Assembly (NCBI RefSeq): GCF_025947185.1
Contig: NZ_CP110001.1
Span: 4,402,001 to 4,466,000, forward strand
Length of the DNA stretch: 64,000 nt
Source of the DNA: Flavobacterium sp. N2038
GTDB lineage: Bacteria; Bacteroidota; Bacteroidia; Flavobacteriales; Flavobacteriaceae
Direction of reading: 5' to 3'
Positions 45,251-53,333 of the stretch are shown here, piece after piece. Numbering within the stretch: position 1 is the first letter of the stretch; every line of letters begins with the position of its first letter. The notes beneath the pieces were generated by a model. That model was not told the origin of the DNA. It did not search any database and saw only the letters and a list, made by a program, of their open reading frames with translations. Made by a program: the position numbers and the translations under genes.

Positions 45251-47857
45251 TTATTTCTTCACCAGCATCCTTTTAATCTCATTCAGTTTCATTAGTGCTT
45301 CGACCGGTGTAATTGCATTAATATCCAGACTTAAAATTTCCTCTTTTATTTCTTCGAGCAAAGGATCATCCAGATTAAAGAAACTCATTTGCATTTCATC
45401 GCTTGCCGCTTTAATTCCATTTAATGCATCACTTGAATGATTTTTTTCTAATTTCTTTAAAAGCTTCTGTGCTTTCGAAATAACAAGCTGTGGCATTCCG
45501 GCCATTTTAGCCACATGAATTCCAAAACTATGCGCACTTCCTCCCTTTACCAGCTTTCTAACAAACAAAACTGTATCTTTTAATTCCTTTACAGCAACAT
45601 TGTAGTTCTGAATTCTAGGCAATGATTCGGTCATTTCATTTAATTCATGATAATGCGTCGCAAACAAGGTTTTCGCTCTTCCCGGATGTTCGTGTAAAAA
45701 TTCAGCGATAGCCCAGGCAATAGAAATTCCATCATAAGTACTGGTTCCTCTTCCAATTTCATCCAACAACACTAAACTTCTGTCTGAAATATTATTCAAA
45801 ATAGAAGCCGTCTCATTCATTTCAACCATAAAAGTGGACTCTCCCATCGAAATATTATCCGAAGCACCTACTCTGGTAAAGATCTTATCTACAATTCCCA
45901 TTCTAACACTATCAGCAGGAACAAAACTTCCCATTTGCGCCAGAAGAACAATCAAAGCAGTTTGTCTTAAAATAGCCGACTTACCCGACATGTTTGGTCC
46001 GGTAATCATAATAATCTGCTGAGTCTCTCTATCCAGAAAAACATCATTAGCAATATAAGGTGTTCCGACTGGTAATTGCTTTTCAATTACCGGATGTCTT
46101 CCATTTTTAATATCCAATTCAAATGTTTCGTCAATTTCAGGACGCACATATTTATTCTCAATGGCCAGTTGTGTAAATGAACACAAACAATCTAATTGCG
46201 CAACAAGATTTGCATTCATCTGAACTGGCTTGATATAAGTTGCAATCCAGGCTACCAACTGCTCAAAAAGGTCAGTTTCAATTTTATAAATTCGCTCTTC
46301 TGCGCCTAAAATTTTAGTTTCGTATTCTTTTAATTCCTCAGTAATATATCGCTCTGCATTTACTAACGTTTGCTTTCGAATCCATTCTGCCGGAACTTTA
46401 TCTTTATGTGTATTTCTAACTTCTATATAATACCCGAAAACATTATTAAAAGAAATTTTTAACGAAGAAATCCCTGTTCGCTCTGATTCTCTTTTTTCAA
46501 TTCCTTCTAAATATTCTTTTCCGGAAGTTGATATTGCGCGCAGTTCGTCTAATTCTTCATTAATTCCTTTTGCAATTGCATTTCCTTTTGCAATTGCAAC
46601 CGGAGCATCTTGATTTAATGTTGTTTTGATTTTTTCCCTTAATAAATCGCACGCGTGCAAACTATCACCAATAACTTTAACAGCTTCCTGAGGACTCTCA
46701 AGTGCTAAGGTTTTAATTGGAATTATAGCATCTAAAGATTCTTTTAAGTAAACAATCTCACGTGGCGATACTTTTCCTGCCGCTATCTTAGAAATCAAAC
46801 GCTCTAAATCTGAAATTTGCTTAATTTGATATTGAATATTATGCAGAATTTCGGAGTTAGATTTTAAGTAAGCCACAACTTCGTGTCGGCTTTTTACTTT
46901 ATTACTGTCTTTTAGTGGTAATGCCAACCAACGTTTTAATAAACGCCCACCCATTGGAGAAAGCGTTTTATCAATAACATCCAGAAGCGTAACTGCATTT
47001 GGATTATAGCTATGATACAACTCTAAGTTTCTAATCGTAAAACGATCCATCCAAACATAAGCATCTTCTGCTATACGCTGAATTGCCGTAATATGCTGCA
47101 CGCGATTATGCTGTGTCTCTGACAGATAATATAAAATTGCACCCGACGCAATAATACCCTCTTTTAACTCTTCGACACCAAAACCTTTTAATGAAGTGGT
47201 TTGAAAATGTTTAGTAAGGATTTCTAAAGCATAATCTTCTTTGTAAATCCAGTCTTCCAGATAAAAACTATGAAAGTCTTCTCCAAAAGCCTCTTTAAAA
47301 TCATTTTTATTATTCTTAGGAACCAGAACTTCACTTGGATTAAAATTCTGCAAAAGTTTATCTATATATTCTGCATTTCCTTGTGCTGTCAAAAATTCCC
47401 CTGTTGAAACATCCAAGAAGGACACTCCAATATTTTTATTAGCAAAGTAAACAGATGCTAAAAAGTTATTCGATTTAGACTGCAAAACCTCATCATTTAG
47501 AGAAACTCCCGGAGTTACAAGCTCAGTCACTCCTCTTTTAACGATTGTTTTAGTCATTTTAGGATCTTCAAGCTGGTCGCAGATTGCAACACGAAGTCCT
47601 GCTTTTACTAATTTTGGCAAATAAGTATTAACGGAGTGATGCGGAAAACCGGCCAAAGCAGTTTCAGTTTCGGATCCTGCACCTCTTTTGGTTAATGTAA
47701 TACCAAGAATTTTAGAAGCTCTAATGGCGTCTTCTCCAAAGGTTTCATAAAAATCTCCTACTCTGAAAAGCAGACATGCATCAGGATATTTACTCTTGAT
47801 TTCGTTGTACTGTTTCATTAAAGGTGTCTCTTTCACCACTTTTTCTTTAGCTGCCAA
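45251..47857 (-). CDS. mutS: DNA mismatch repair protein MutS
   Basis: A mismatch-recognition ATPase of about 868 residues. The mismatch-binding domain carries the phenylalanine motif [16 protein letters not shown]. The core, lever and clamp fill the middle. The ATPase has [15 protein letters not shown] (Walker A), [16 protein letters not shown] (Walker B and signature) and [12 protein letters not shown]-terminal helix-turn-helix follows. I prefer the TTG at 47857 (reading [16 protein letters not shown]); the longer ORF adds 19 residues unlike the family. An alternative is the ATG 39 bases further in. mutL is not adjacent. Confidence 0.95.
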   Translation of the reverse strand: MAAKEKVVKETPLMKQYNEIKSKYPDACLLFRVGDFYETFGEDAIRASKILGITLTKRGAGSETETALAGFPHHSVNTYLPKLVKAGLRVAICDQLEDPKMTKTIVKRGVTELVTPGVSLNDEVLQSKSNNFLASVYFANKNIGVSFLDVSTGEFLTAQGNAEYIDKLLQNFNPSEVLVPKNNKNDFKEAFGEDFHSFYLEDWIYKEDYALEILTKHFQTTSLKGFGVEELKEGIIASGAILYYLSETQHNRVQHITAIQRIAEDAYVWMDRFTIRNLELYHSYNPNAVTLLDVIDKTLSPMGGRLLKRWLALPLKDSNKVKSRHEVVAYLKSNSEILHNIQYQIKQISDLERLISKIAAGKVSPREIVYLKESLDAIIPIKTLALESPQEAVKVIGDSLHACDLLREKIKTTLNQDAPVAIAKGNAIAKGINEELDELRAISTSGKEYLEGIEKRESERTGISSLKISFNNVFGYYIEVRNTHKDKVPAEWIRKQTLVNAERYITEELKEYETKILGAEERIYKIETDLFEQLVAWIATYIKPVQMNANLVAQLDCLCSFTQLAIENKYVRPEIDETFELDIKNGRHPVIEKQLPVGTPYIANDVFLDRETQQIIMITGPNMSGKSAILRQTALIVLLAQMGSFVPADSVRMGIVDKIFTRVGASDNISMGESTFMVEMNETASILNNISDRSLVLLDEIGRGTSTYDGISIAWAIAEFLHEHPGRAKTLFATHYHELNEMTESLPRIQNYNVAVKELKDTVLFVRKLVKGGSAHSFGIHVAKMAGMPQLVISKAQKLLKKLEKNHSSDALNGIKAASDEMQMSFFNLDDPLLEEIKEEILSLDINAITPVEALMKLNEIKRMLVKK

Positions 47858-47978
47858 ATTATTATATTTTAAATGAAAAATTAAGACAGCGAATTTATGC
47901 TTTTTTAGCGGCATATCGAAAGCTTCAAAAATTAAAATATTTTAAGATATTTTTAAGCGAGCATTTAAGATTTTTACA

Positions 47979-47986
47979 TAGATTTG
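47979..47986 (+). promoter_or_regulatory. DUF1573 gene -7 promoter box
   Basis: TAGATTTG matches TAnnTTTG 30 nt before the start. Confidence 0.5.
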
Positions 47987-48015
47987 TTCATAATTAAAAA
48001 CAAAGACCCTAAAAG

Positions 48016-48438
48016 ATGAAAAAAATAATTTTATTTGTTATGCTAGCTGTAGTTGGAATTACAGCTTCTAATGCACAAAGCGCTAAAAAAGCTAAAGTTG
48101 CTAAAATCGAAGGTGCAGGAATGGCTTTTGAAACTGAAACTATTGACTACGGAACTATCGCTCATAATGCTGATGGTAAACGTGAGTTTGTTTTTGTAAA
48201 CAACGGAACTAAACCATTAATCATTACAAACACACAAGGATCTTGCGGTTGTACTGTACCAACTACACCAAAAGAACCAATCGCTCCGGGTGCAAAAGGT
48301 ATTATTGGAGTAAAATATGCTACTGACAGAGTTGGTGCTTTTACTAAAACTGTAACTGTTACTTCTAATGCAGAAGGACAACCAACAAAAGTACTTACAA
48401 TTAAAGGTACTGTTTTACCAGATCCTGTAAAAAGTTAA
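48016..48438 (+). CDS. DUF1573 family secreted protein
   Basis: A 140-residue exported protein with the signal peptide MKKIILFVMLAVVGITASNA. The mature part is one DUF1573 domain, an Ig-like beta sandwich: DYGTIAHNADGKREFVFVNNGTKPLIITNTQGSCGCTVPTTP. The Cys-Gly-Cys pair in SCGCT is a hallmark of the family and may bind metal or form a disulfide. The function is unknown. A terminator follows whose loop contains the next gene's -7 box. Confidence 0.9.
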   Translation: MKKIILFVMLAVVGITASNAQSAKKAKVAKIEGAGMAFETETIDYGTIAHNADGKREFVFVNNGTKPLIITNTQGSCGCTVPTTPKEPIAPGAKGIIGVKYATDRVGAFTKTVTVTSNAEGQPTKVLTIKGTVLPDPVKS

Positions 48439-48462
48439 TCTGAAAACAAAATAAAATAATCG

Positions 48463-48494
48463 AAAAAGCTTCCTTATCTTTGGAGGCTTTTTTT
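48463..48494 (+). terminator. Terminator of the DUF1573 gene, overlapping a promoter
   Basis: AAAAAGCTTCC (48463-48473) pairs with GGAGGCTTTTT (48482-48492) with one G-U pair and a T-run. The 8-nt loop TTATCTTT with the following G forms TATCTTTG (48475-48482), an exact TAnnTTTG box for the next gene. Confidence 0.75.
48475..48482 (+). promoter_or_regulatory. -7 box of the RNA methyltransferase gene, in the terminator loop
   Basis: TATCTTTG, 32 nt before the ATG at 48515. It lies in the loop of the preceding terminator hairpin. Confidence 0.5.
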
Positions 48495-48514
48495 ATGCTC
48501 TGAATACAACACCA

Positions 48515-49057
48515 ATGAGAAAACTTGAAAACAGCGAGCTGGATCGCAAATCAATTGAAGATTTTAAAAAATCAGATAAAACACCTTTAATATTAGTATT
48601 GGACGATATTCGCAGTCTGCATAATATTGGATCTGTTTTTAGAACTGCTGATGCTTTCCTGATTGAAAAAATTATTTTATGCGGTATTACAGCTACTCCT
48701 CCTAATAAAGAAATACACAAAACTGCTCTTGGTGCAACTGAAACTGTAGCCTGGGAACATCATGAAAATGTACTGGAAGTCATTGAAAATCTTAAGAAAG
48801 ACAATGTACTAACAATGGCAATTGAACAGGTTGAAAGCGCTGTTTTTCTTCAGGATTTCAAAGTAGAGAAAAATCAAAAATATGCATTAGTTTTTGGAAA
48901 TGAAGTTTTTGGTGTAGCTCAGGAAGCCGTTGCAATATGTGATGGCTGCATCGAAATTCCACAACTGGGAACTAAACATTCGCTTAATATTGCTGTAAGT
49001 GCCGGAATTGTAGTTTGGGATTTGTTTCAAAAATTAAATTGGCCAAATTCTATTTAA
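48515..49057 (+). CDS. TrmH-family RNA methyltransferase
   Basis: A 180-residue SpoU/TrmH-type knotted methyltransferase acting on tRNA or rRNA with SAM. LILVLDDIRSLHNIGSVFRTADAF is motif 1, ALVFGNEVFGVAQEAV motif 2 and IPQLGTKHSLNIAVSAGIVVWDL motif 3. It has no N-terminal RNA-binding extension, so it is the compact TrmH-type. The target nucleotide, probably a ribose 2'-O, cannot be assigned. Confidence 0.93.
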   Translation: MRKLENSELDRKSIEDFKKSDKTPLILVLDDIRSLHNIGSVFRTADAFLIEKIILCGITATPPNKEIHKTALGATETVAWEHHENVLEVIENLKKDNVLTMAIEQVESAVFLQDFKVEKNQKYALVFGNEVFGVAQEAVAICDGCIEIPQLGTKHSLNIAVSAGIVVWDLFQKLNWPNSI

Positions 49058-49176
49058 AATACATTTTAACTATCGTAAAATGATACTTTACAACGAGTTT
49101 TCCCTTGTAAATATTAGAAAATGAGATAATTTATAAAATTGAGCACAATTATCTAATTGACACATTTTCTAATTAT

Positions 49177-50310
49177 CTAATTCAATTTCTTCTGAATTTC
49201 ATTCAAGATAAAAAGATAATCTTCGTGTTTTTTTACAAAATCACGATCTGATACATCTATGATTAAAACATTGAGATCTGTTTGAGATTTAATATAATCC
49301 AAATAACCATTGTTGATTTTATCGAGATAACCCGCCTCTATATTTTGCTCGTAACTTCTGCCTCGCTTTTTAATATTCTGAAGCAGACGCTCTGTATTTT
49401 GATACAGATAAATATACAAATCGGGTTTTGGCATTTCCTTATAAATGATATCGAATAAATTTCGGTACAATCGATATTCATCTTCTCCAAGTGTTATTTT
49501 TGAAAAAATCAAAGATTTAAAAATATGATAATCCGCAACAATAAAATCTTTAAACAAATCAAATTGCTTTAAATCATCTGATAATTGCTGATAACGATCT
49601 GCCAAAAAAGACATCTCAAGAGGAAAAGCATAACGATTTTGATCTTTATAAAACTTGGGCAAAAACGGATTATCTGCAAATCCTTCCAAAACTGGTTTGG
49701 CATTAAAATCTTCTGCTATTTTATGTACCAAAGTAGTTTTTCCTGCCCCAATATTTCCCTCAAAAGCAATATAATTAAATTTCTCTAATGCAATTTCTCT
49801 CAAAGGATTCCTTAAACTCTGAACAACAGTACAAACACTTTCATCCGGGCTAATGGTAATTAATTCTGAAACCGTTTTTTGTAAAATAGGATGTTCCCAA
49901 TCAAGTTTTAAATCCTGCATGGGCAATAAAACAAAATTCCTGTTTTGCATTAAGGGATGCGGAATCTGAAGTTTTTCCGAATCAATAATTTCACTATCAA
50001 AAGCAATCAAATCAACATCAATTAGTCGGGATTGATATCCTTCCTGATTGAGTCTGATTCTGCCCAATTGTTTTTCAACTTTTAAAACCTGATTCAGTAT
50101 TTTTTGTGCTGATGAAGTACTATGCAAAAGCAGTGCGCAATTATAAAAAGCATCACTTTCAAATCCCCAGGCTGGTGTTTCGTATAGTCTGGACACCCTG
50201 ATTACCGTACCTACTTCCTGATGTATTAAAGCAATACAACTTTCGATATTTGCTAACCTGTTTCCCTGATTACTCCCTATAGATAAAACGACTTGATGCT
50301 GTGACTTCAT
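49177..50310 (-). CDS. FolK-deoxynucleoside kinase fusion protein
   Basis: A 377-residue fusion. Residues 1-160 are FolK, which pyrophosphorylates 6-hydroxymethyl-dihydropterin in folate synthesis (SIGSNQGNRLANIESCI, SRLYETPAWGFESDAFYNCALLL, LGRIR...YQSRLIDVDLI, IPHPLMQNRNFVLLPM). Residues about 172-377 are a dNK-type deoxynucleoside kinase (YIAFEGNIGAGKTTLV as P-loop; LEMSFLADRYQQ; KKRGRSYEQNI lid). No frame break is seen between the parts. It would link folate synthesis with deoxynucleoside salvage. Confidence 0.93.
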   Translation of the reverse strand: MKSQHQVVLSIGSNQGNRLANIESCIALIHQEVGTVIRVSRLYETPAWGFESDAFYNCALLLHSTSSAQKILNQVLKVEKQLGRIRLNQEGYQSRLIDVDLIAFDSEIIDSEKLQIPHPLMQNRNFVLLPMQDLKLDWEHPILQKTVSELITISPDESVCTVVQSLRNPLREIALEKFNYIAFEGNIGAGKTTLVHKIAEDFNAKPVLEGFADNPFLPKFYKDQNRYAFPLEMSFLADRYQQLSDDLKQFDLFKDFIVADYHIFKSLIFSKITLGEDEYRLYRNLFDIIYKEMPKPDLYIYLYQNTERLLQNIKKRGRSYEQNIEAGYLDKINNGYLDYIKSQTDLNVLIIDVSDRDFVKKHEDYLFILNEIQKKLN

Positions 50311-50448
50311 AATTAATGCAAATTAACTAAAACTATTTTAGAATTAACCAATATATTTGTGAAACGACACATAGAATTGATTATAGAATTATGTGTTAAA
50401 AATTGTAACATATTATCTGTTAACACTACTTATTAAAAAAATATACGT

Positions 50449-52206
50449 ATGAAGTTTTTAGGAAATGTAATTGCCACAGTGATTGGTATTTTTGTATTTA
50501 TAATGATGTTTTTCTTTGGAGTAATTCTTTTAGGAGCCATTTTTGGAGGTGAAGAAAGTGTATCAGTCAAAAAAGATTCTGTTATTGAACTAAATCTGAA
50601 AGAAATCAAAAATGACTATGCCGGTAAATATAAAGATCCATGGGTTACCATTTTTTCTGAACAAAAAGGAATTGGATTAACAGATATAATCAATGCAATT
50701 GAAGCGGCAAAAACAGATGATAACATCAAAGGAATTTCTATTTTAAATGATGAATCTTCTTTAGGACTTGCTCAATATAAAGATTTAAGAAATGCACTTG
50801 AAAGCTTTAAAAAATCAGGGAAATTTGTTTGGGCATATGCCAATACTTATTCTCAAAAAGAATATTATCTAAATTCTGTAGCCAATACTGTTTATTTAAA
50901 TCCTGCGGGCGATTTAGACTTTAAAGGACTTTCTTCTGAAGTAATGTTCTTTAAAGATTTCCAGGACAAATCCGGTATCCATATGGAAGTGATTCGTCAC
51001 GGAAAATACAAAAGTGCCGTTGAGCCCTTTTTAGAAAACAAAATGAGTGATGCCAACAGAGAGCAAGTTACAGCATTACTAAACTCAATCTGGGCGACAG
51101 TTTCTGCCGATATTTCTAAAAGCAGAAATATTCCGCTTCCAAAACTTAATGAAATTGCAAACGGCTTATTGGCCAGAACTCCGGAAATGGCGAAAGCTAA
51201 CGGTTTAATTGATATAATTGCCTACGAAGATGTATATCACGATGCTATTAAAAAAGCATTGAAAGTAACCGGAGATGATGAATATAATAAAATTTCAATT
51301 TCAGATTATACTCAAAACAATATCACTACAGCCTTAACGAATACGGCTGATGATCAAATAGCCATTATTTACGCTCAGGGCGAAATAGAAAGCGGTGAAG
51401 GAGATGTTACTGTTATTGGTGAAGGCTCTATGCGACGTGCACTTAAAGAAGCCAGAAAAGATGAAGATGTAAAAGCAATTGTATTAAGAATTGACAGTCC
51501 GGGTGGAAGTGCTTTAACTTCTGATTTAATCTGGAGAGAAATTGAAATAACAAAAAAAGTAAAACCTGTAGTTGTTTCTATGGGTAATTATGCTGCTTCC
51601 GGAGGTTATTATATTGCTTGTAATGCCAACAAAATTTTCGCCGAAAATAATACCATTACAGGTTCTATTGGCGTTTTCGGAATATTGCCAAATTTTAGTC
51701 CGTTGGCTAATAAATTAGGGATTAATACAGAGCAGGTAAAAACACATGAAAACGCTGCAAATTACAGTCCATTTGTGCCTGTTGATGAAAAATTCAAAGC
51801 TTTTACTTTAGAAGGTGTTGAGCACATTTACAACACTTTTGTAACTCATGTTGCTCAAGGCAGAAAAATGACATTTGCTCAAGTTGATGCCATTGCACAA
51901 GGAAGAGTATGGTCTGGTTCTGAAGCTGTAAAAATTGGTCTGGTGGATAAAATTGGCGGATTAAATGATGCTATAGCTGAAGCTGCCAAAATCGCTAAAA
52001 TAAAAACATACAGTACTCAAAATTATCCTGAGTATGAGAAAACAGTTGGAGATCTTTTATCAAAAATGCCTTTTGCACAATCTAAAGAAGCGTTTATAAA
52101 AGAAGAAATCGGAGACGAAAACTATATGCTTATTGAGCAGGTTAAAAAACTTCAAAAGCAAAAAGGAGTTCAGGCCATGATGCCATTTGAAATCAACATT
52201 AAGTAA
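50449..52206 (+). CDS. sppA: Signal peptide peptidase SppA, long (67K) type
   Basis: A 585-residue membrane-anchored serine protease that degrades signal peptides after secretion. An N-terminal membrane segment occupies about 5-35. The two tandem peptidase domains each resemble the ClpP fold. The catalytic Lys lies in RHGKYKSAVEPF of the first, and the nucleophile Ser in MGNYAASGGYYIACNA of the second. LRIDSPGGSALTSDLIWREI is a further hallmark. It ends 13 bp before the hydrolase gene, so the two are probably co-transcribed. Confidence 0.95.
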   Translation: MKFLGNVIATVIGIFVFIMMFFFGVILLGAIFGGEESVSVKKDSVIELNLKEIKNDYAGKYKDPWVTIFSEQKGIGLTDIINAIEAAKTDDNIKGISILNDESSLGLAQYKDLRNALESFKKSGKFVWAYANTYSQKEYYLNSVANTVYLNPAGDLDFKGLSSEVMFFKDFQDKSGIHMEVIRHGKYKSAVEPFLENKMSDANREQVTALLNSIWATVSADISKSRNIPLPKLNEIANGLLARTPEMAKANGLIDIIAYEDVYHDAIKKALKVTGDDEYNKISISDYTQNNITTALTNTADDQIAIIYAQGEIESGEGDVTVIGEGSMRRALKEARKDEDVKAIVLRIDSPGGSALTSDLIWREIEITKKVKPVVVSMGNYAASGGYYIACNANKIFAENNTITGSIGVFGILPNFSPLANKLGINTEQVKTHENAANYSPFVPVDEKFKAFTLEGVEHIYNTFVTHVAQGRKMTFAQVDAIAQGRVWSGSEAVKIGLVDKIGGLNDAIAEAAKIAKIKTYSTQNYPEYEKTVGDLLSKMPFAQSKEAFIKEEIGDENYMLIEQVKKLQKQKGVQAMMPFEINIK

Positions 52207-52219
52207 TTCAATCCGAAAA

Positions 52220-53167
52220 ATGAAAAATTTATTTTTGTTTGTAAGCGTACTGTTTTTCTCCATTGTAAATGCACAAACCAATAATCAGGATACTTTTAAA
52301 GAAACCAATGTTACTTTAAAAATCAATGTTGATCAGCTTTATGGTACGCTCACAGTTCCGGATAATATAAAAAAATGTCCGGTCGCTTTATTAATTACTG
52401 GTTCCGGCCCAACAGACAGGAACGGAAACAATCCGATGATGAAAAACAATTCCTTAAAAATGCTGGCCGAGGCTTTAGCAAAAAACGGAATTGCATCATT
52501 AAGATATGACAAAAGAGGAATTGGAGAAAGCAAAGCTTCTGCCATAACAGAATCTAGTTTGGTTTTTGAGAATTATACCGAGGACGCCAAAAGCTGGATT
52601 AATTTTCTAAAACAGGATAAACGTTTTTCACAATTAACAATTATTGGACACAGCGAAGGATCATTAATTGGAATGATTGCCGGTGCAAAAGCAAATAAGT
52701 TCATTTCTATAGCAGGAGCCGGTGAATCTGCAGATCAATTAATAAAGTCACAAATTGCTTCAAAATCAAATAAACAGATAGAAGAAATGACTTTCCCGAT
52801 CATAGACAGTTTAAAAAGTGGTCATAAAGTAAACAAAGTTGATCCGCTTCTTAATTCGCTTTTCAGACCAAGTATTCAGCCTTATCTGATTTCATGGTTT
52901 AAATATGATCCTAAAGCAGAAATAAAAAAGTTGACTGTACCAGTTTTAATCGTACAGGGAAGTAATGATTTGCAGGTGATGGTTAAGGATGCTGAAAATC
53001 TAGCGCAGGCCAACAAAAATTCTGAATTAATAATCATTGATAAAATGAATCATATCATGAAAATTATCGATGGAGATAATAAGGCCAATATGGAAAGCTA
53101 CAATAATGAAACCCTTCCGATTTCAGAAACAATGGTAAATAAGATTGTTTCATTTATTAAAAAATAG
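52220..53167 (+). CDS. Secreted alpha/beta hydrolase
   Basis: A 315-residue exported hydrolase. The ATG at 52220 opens the signal peptide MKNLFLFVSVLFFSIVNAQ; a start at 52187 would overlap sppA and add residues before it. The oxyanion region is ALLITGSGPTDRNGNNP, the nucleophile elbow TIIGHSEGSLIGMIAG, and later parts hold the acid and base (LIVQGSNDLQVMV; DKMNHIMKI). The substrate is unknown. A terminator follows. Confidence 0.9.
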   Translation: MKNLFLFVSVLFFSIVNAQTNNQDTFKETNVTLKINVDQLYGTLTVPDNIKKCPVALLITGSGPTDRNGNNPMMKNNSLKMLAEALAKNGIASLRYDKRGIGESKASAITESSLVFENYTEDAKSWINFLKQDKRFSQLTIIGHSEGSLIGMIAGAKANKFISIAGAGESADQLIKSQIASKSNKQIEEMTFPIIDSLKSGHKVNKVDPLLNSLFRPSIQPYLISWFKYDPKAEIKKLTVPVLIVQGSNDLQVMVKDAENLAQANKNSELIIIDKMNHIMKIIDGDNKANMESYNNETLPISETMVNKIVSFIKK

Positions 53168-53185
53168 ATGCAATATCAAAATCGT

Positions 53186-53219
53186 AAATCCGTTTGAAAA
53201 TTTCAAGCGGATTTTTTTT
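53186..53219 (+). terminator. Terminator of the sppA-hydrolase pair
   Basis: AAATCCGTTTGAAA pairs with TTTCAAGCGGATTT (one G-U) followed by a long T-run. Confidence 0.85.
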
Positions 53220-53285
53220 ATTAAAAATTAATACAATTCTTACATTTTTAAGAAAACTTTATCTGCAAACTGTAGCAAAAAAAAC

Positions 53286-53293
53286 TATTTTTG
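53286..53293 (+). promoter_or_regulatory. -7 promoter box of the AsmA-like gene
   Basis: TATTTTTG matches TAnnTTTG 41 nt before the ATG. Confidence 0.55.
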
Positions 53294-53333
53294 CATAACT
53301 TGATTTTTAAGTAAACCCTCAAATCTATAAATT

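Noticed and set aside
47858..47914. Longer N-terminus for mutS
   Set aside because: The extra 19 residues do not resemble MutS, and the family start is matched at the TTG at 47857.
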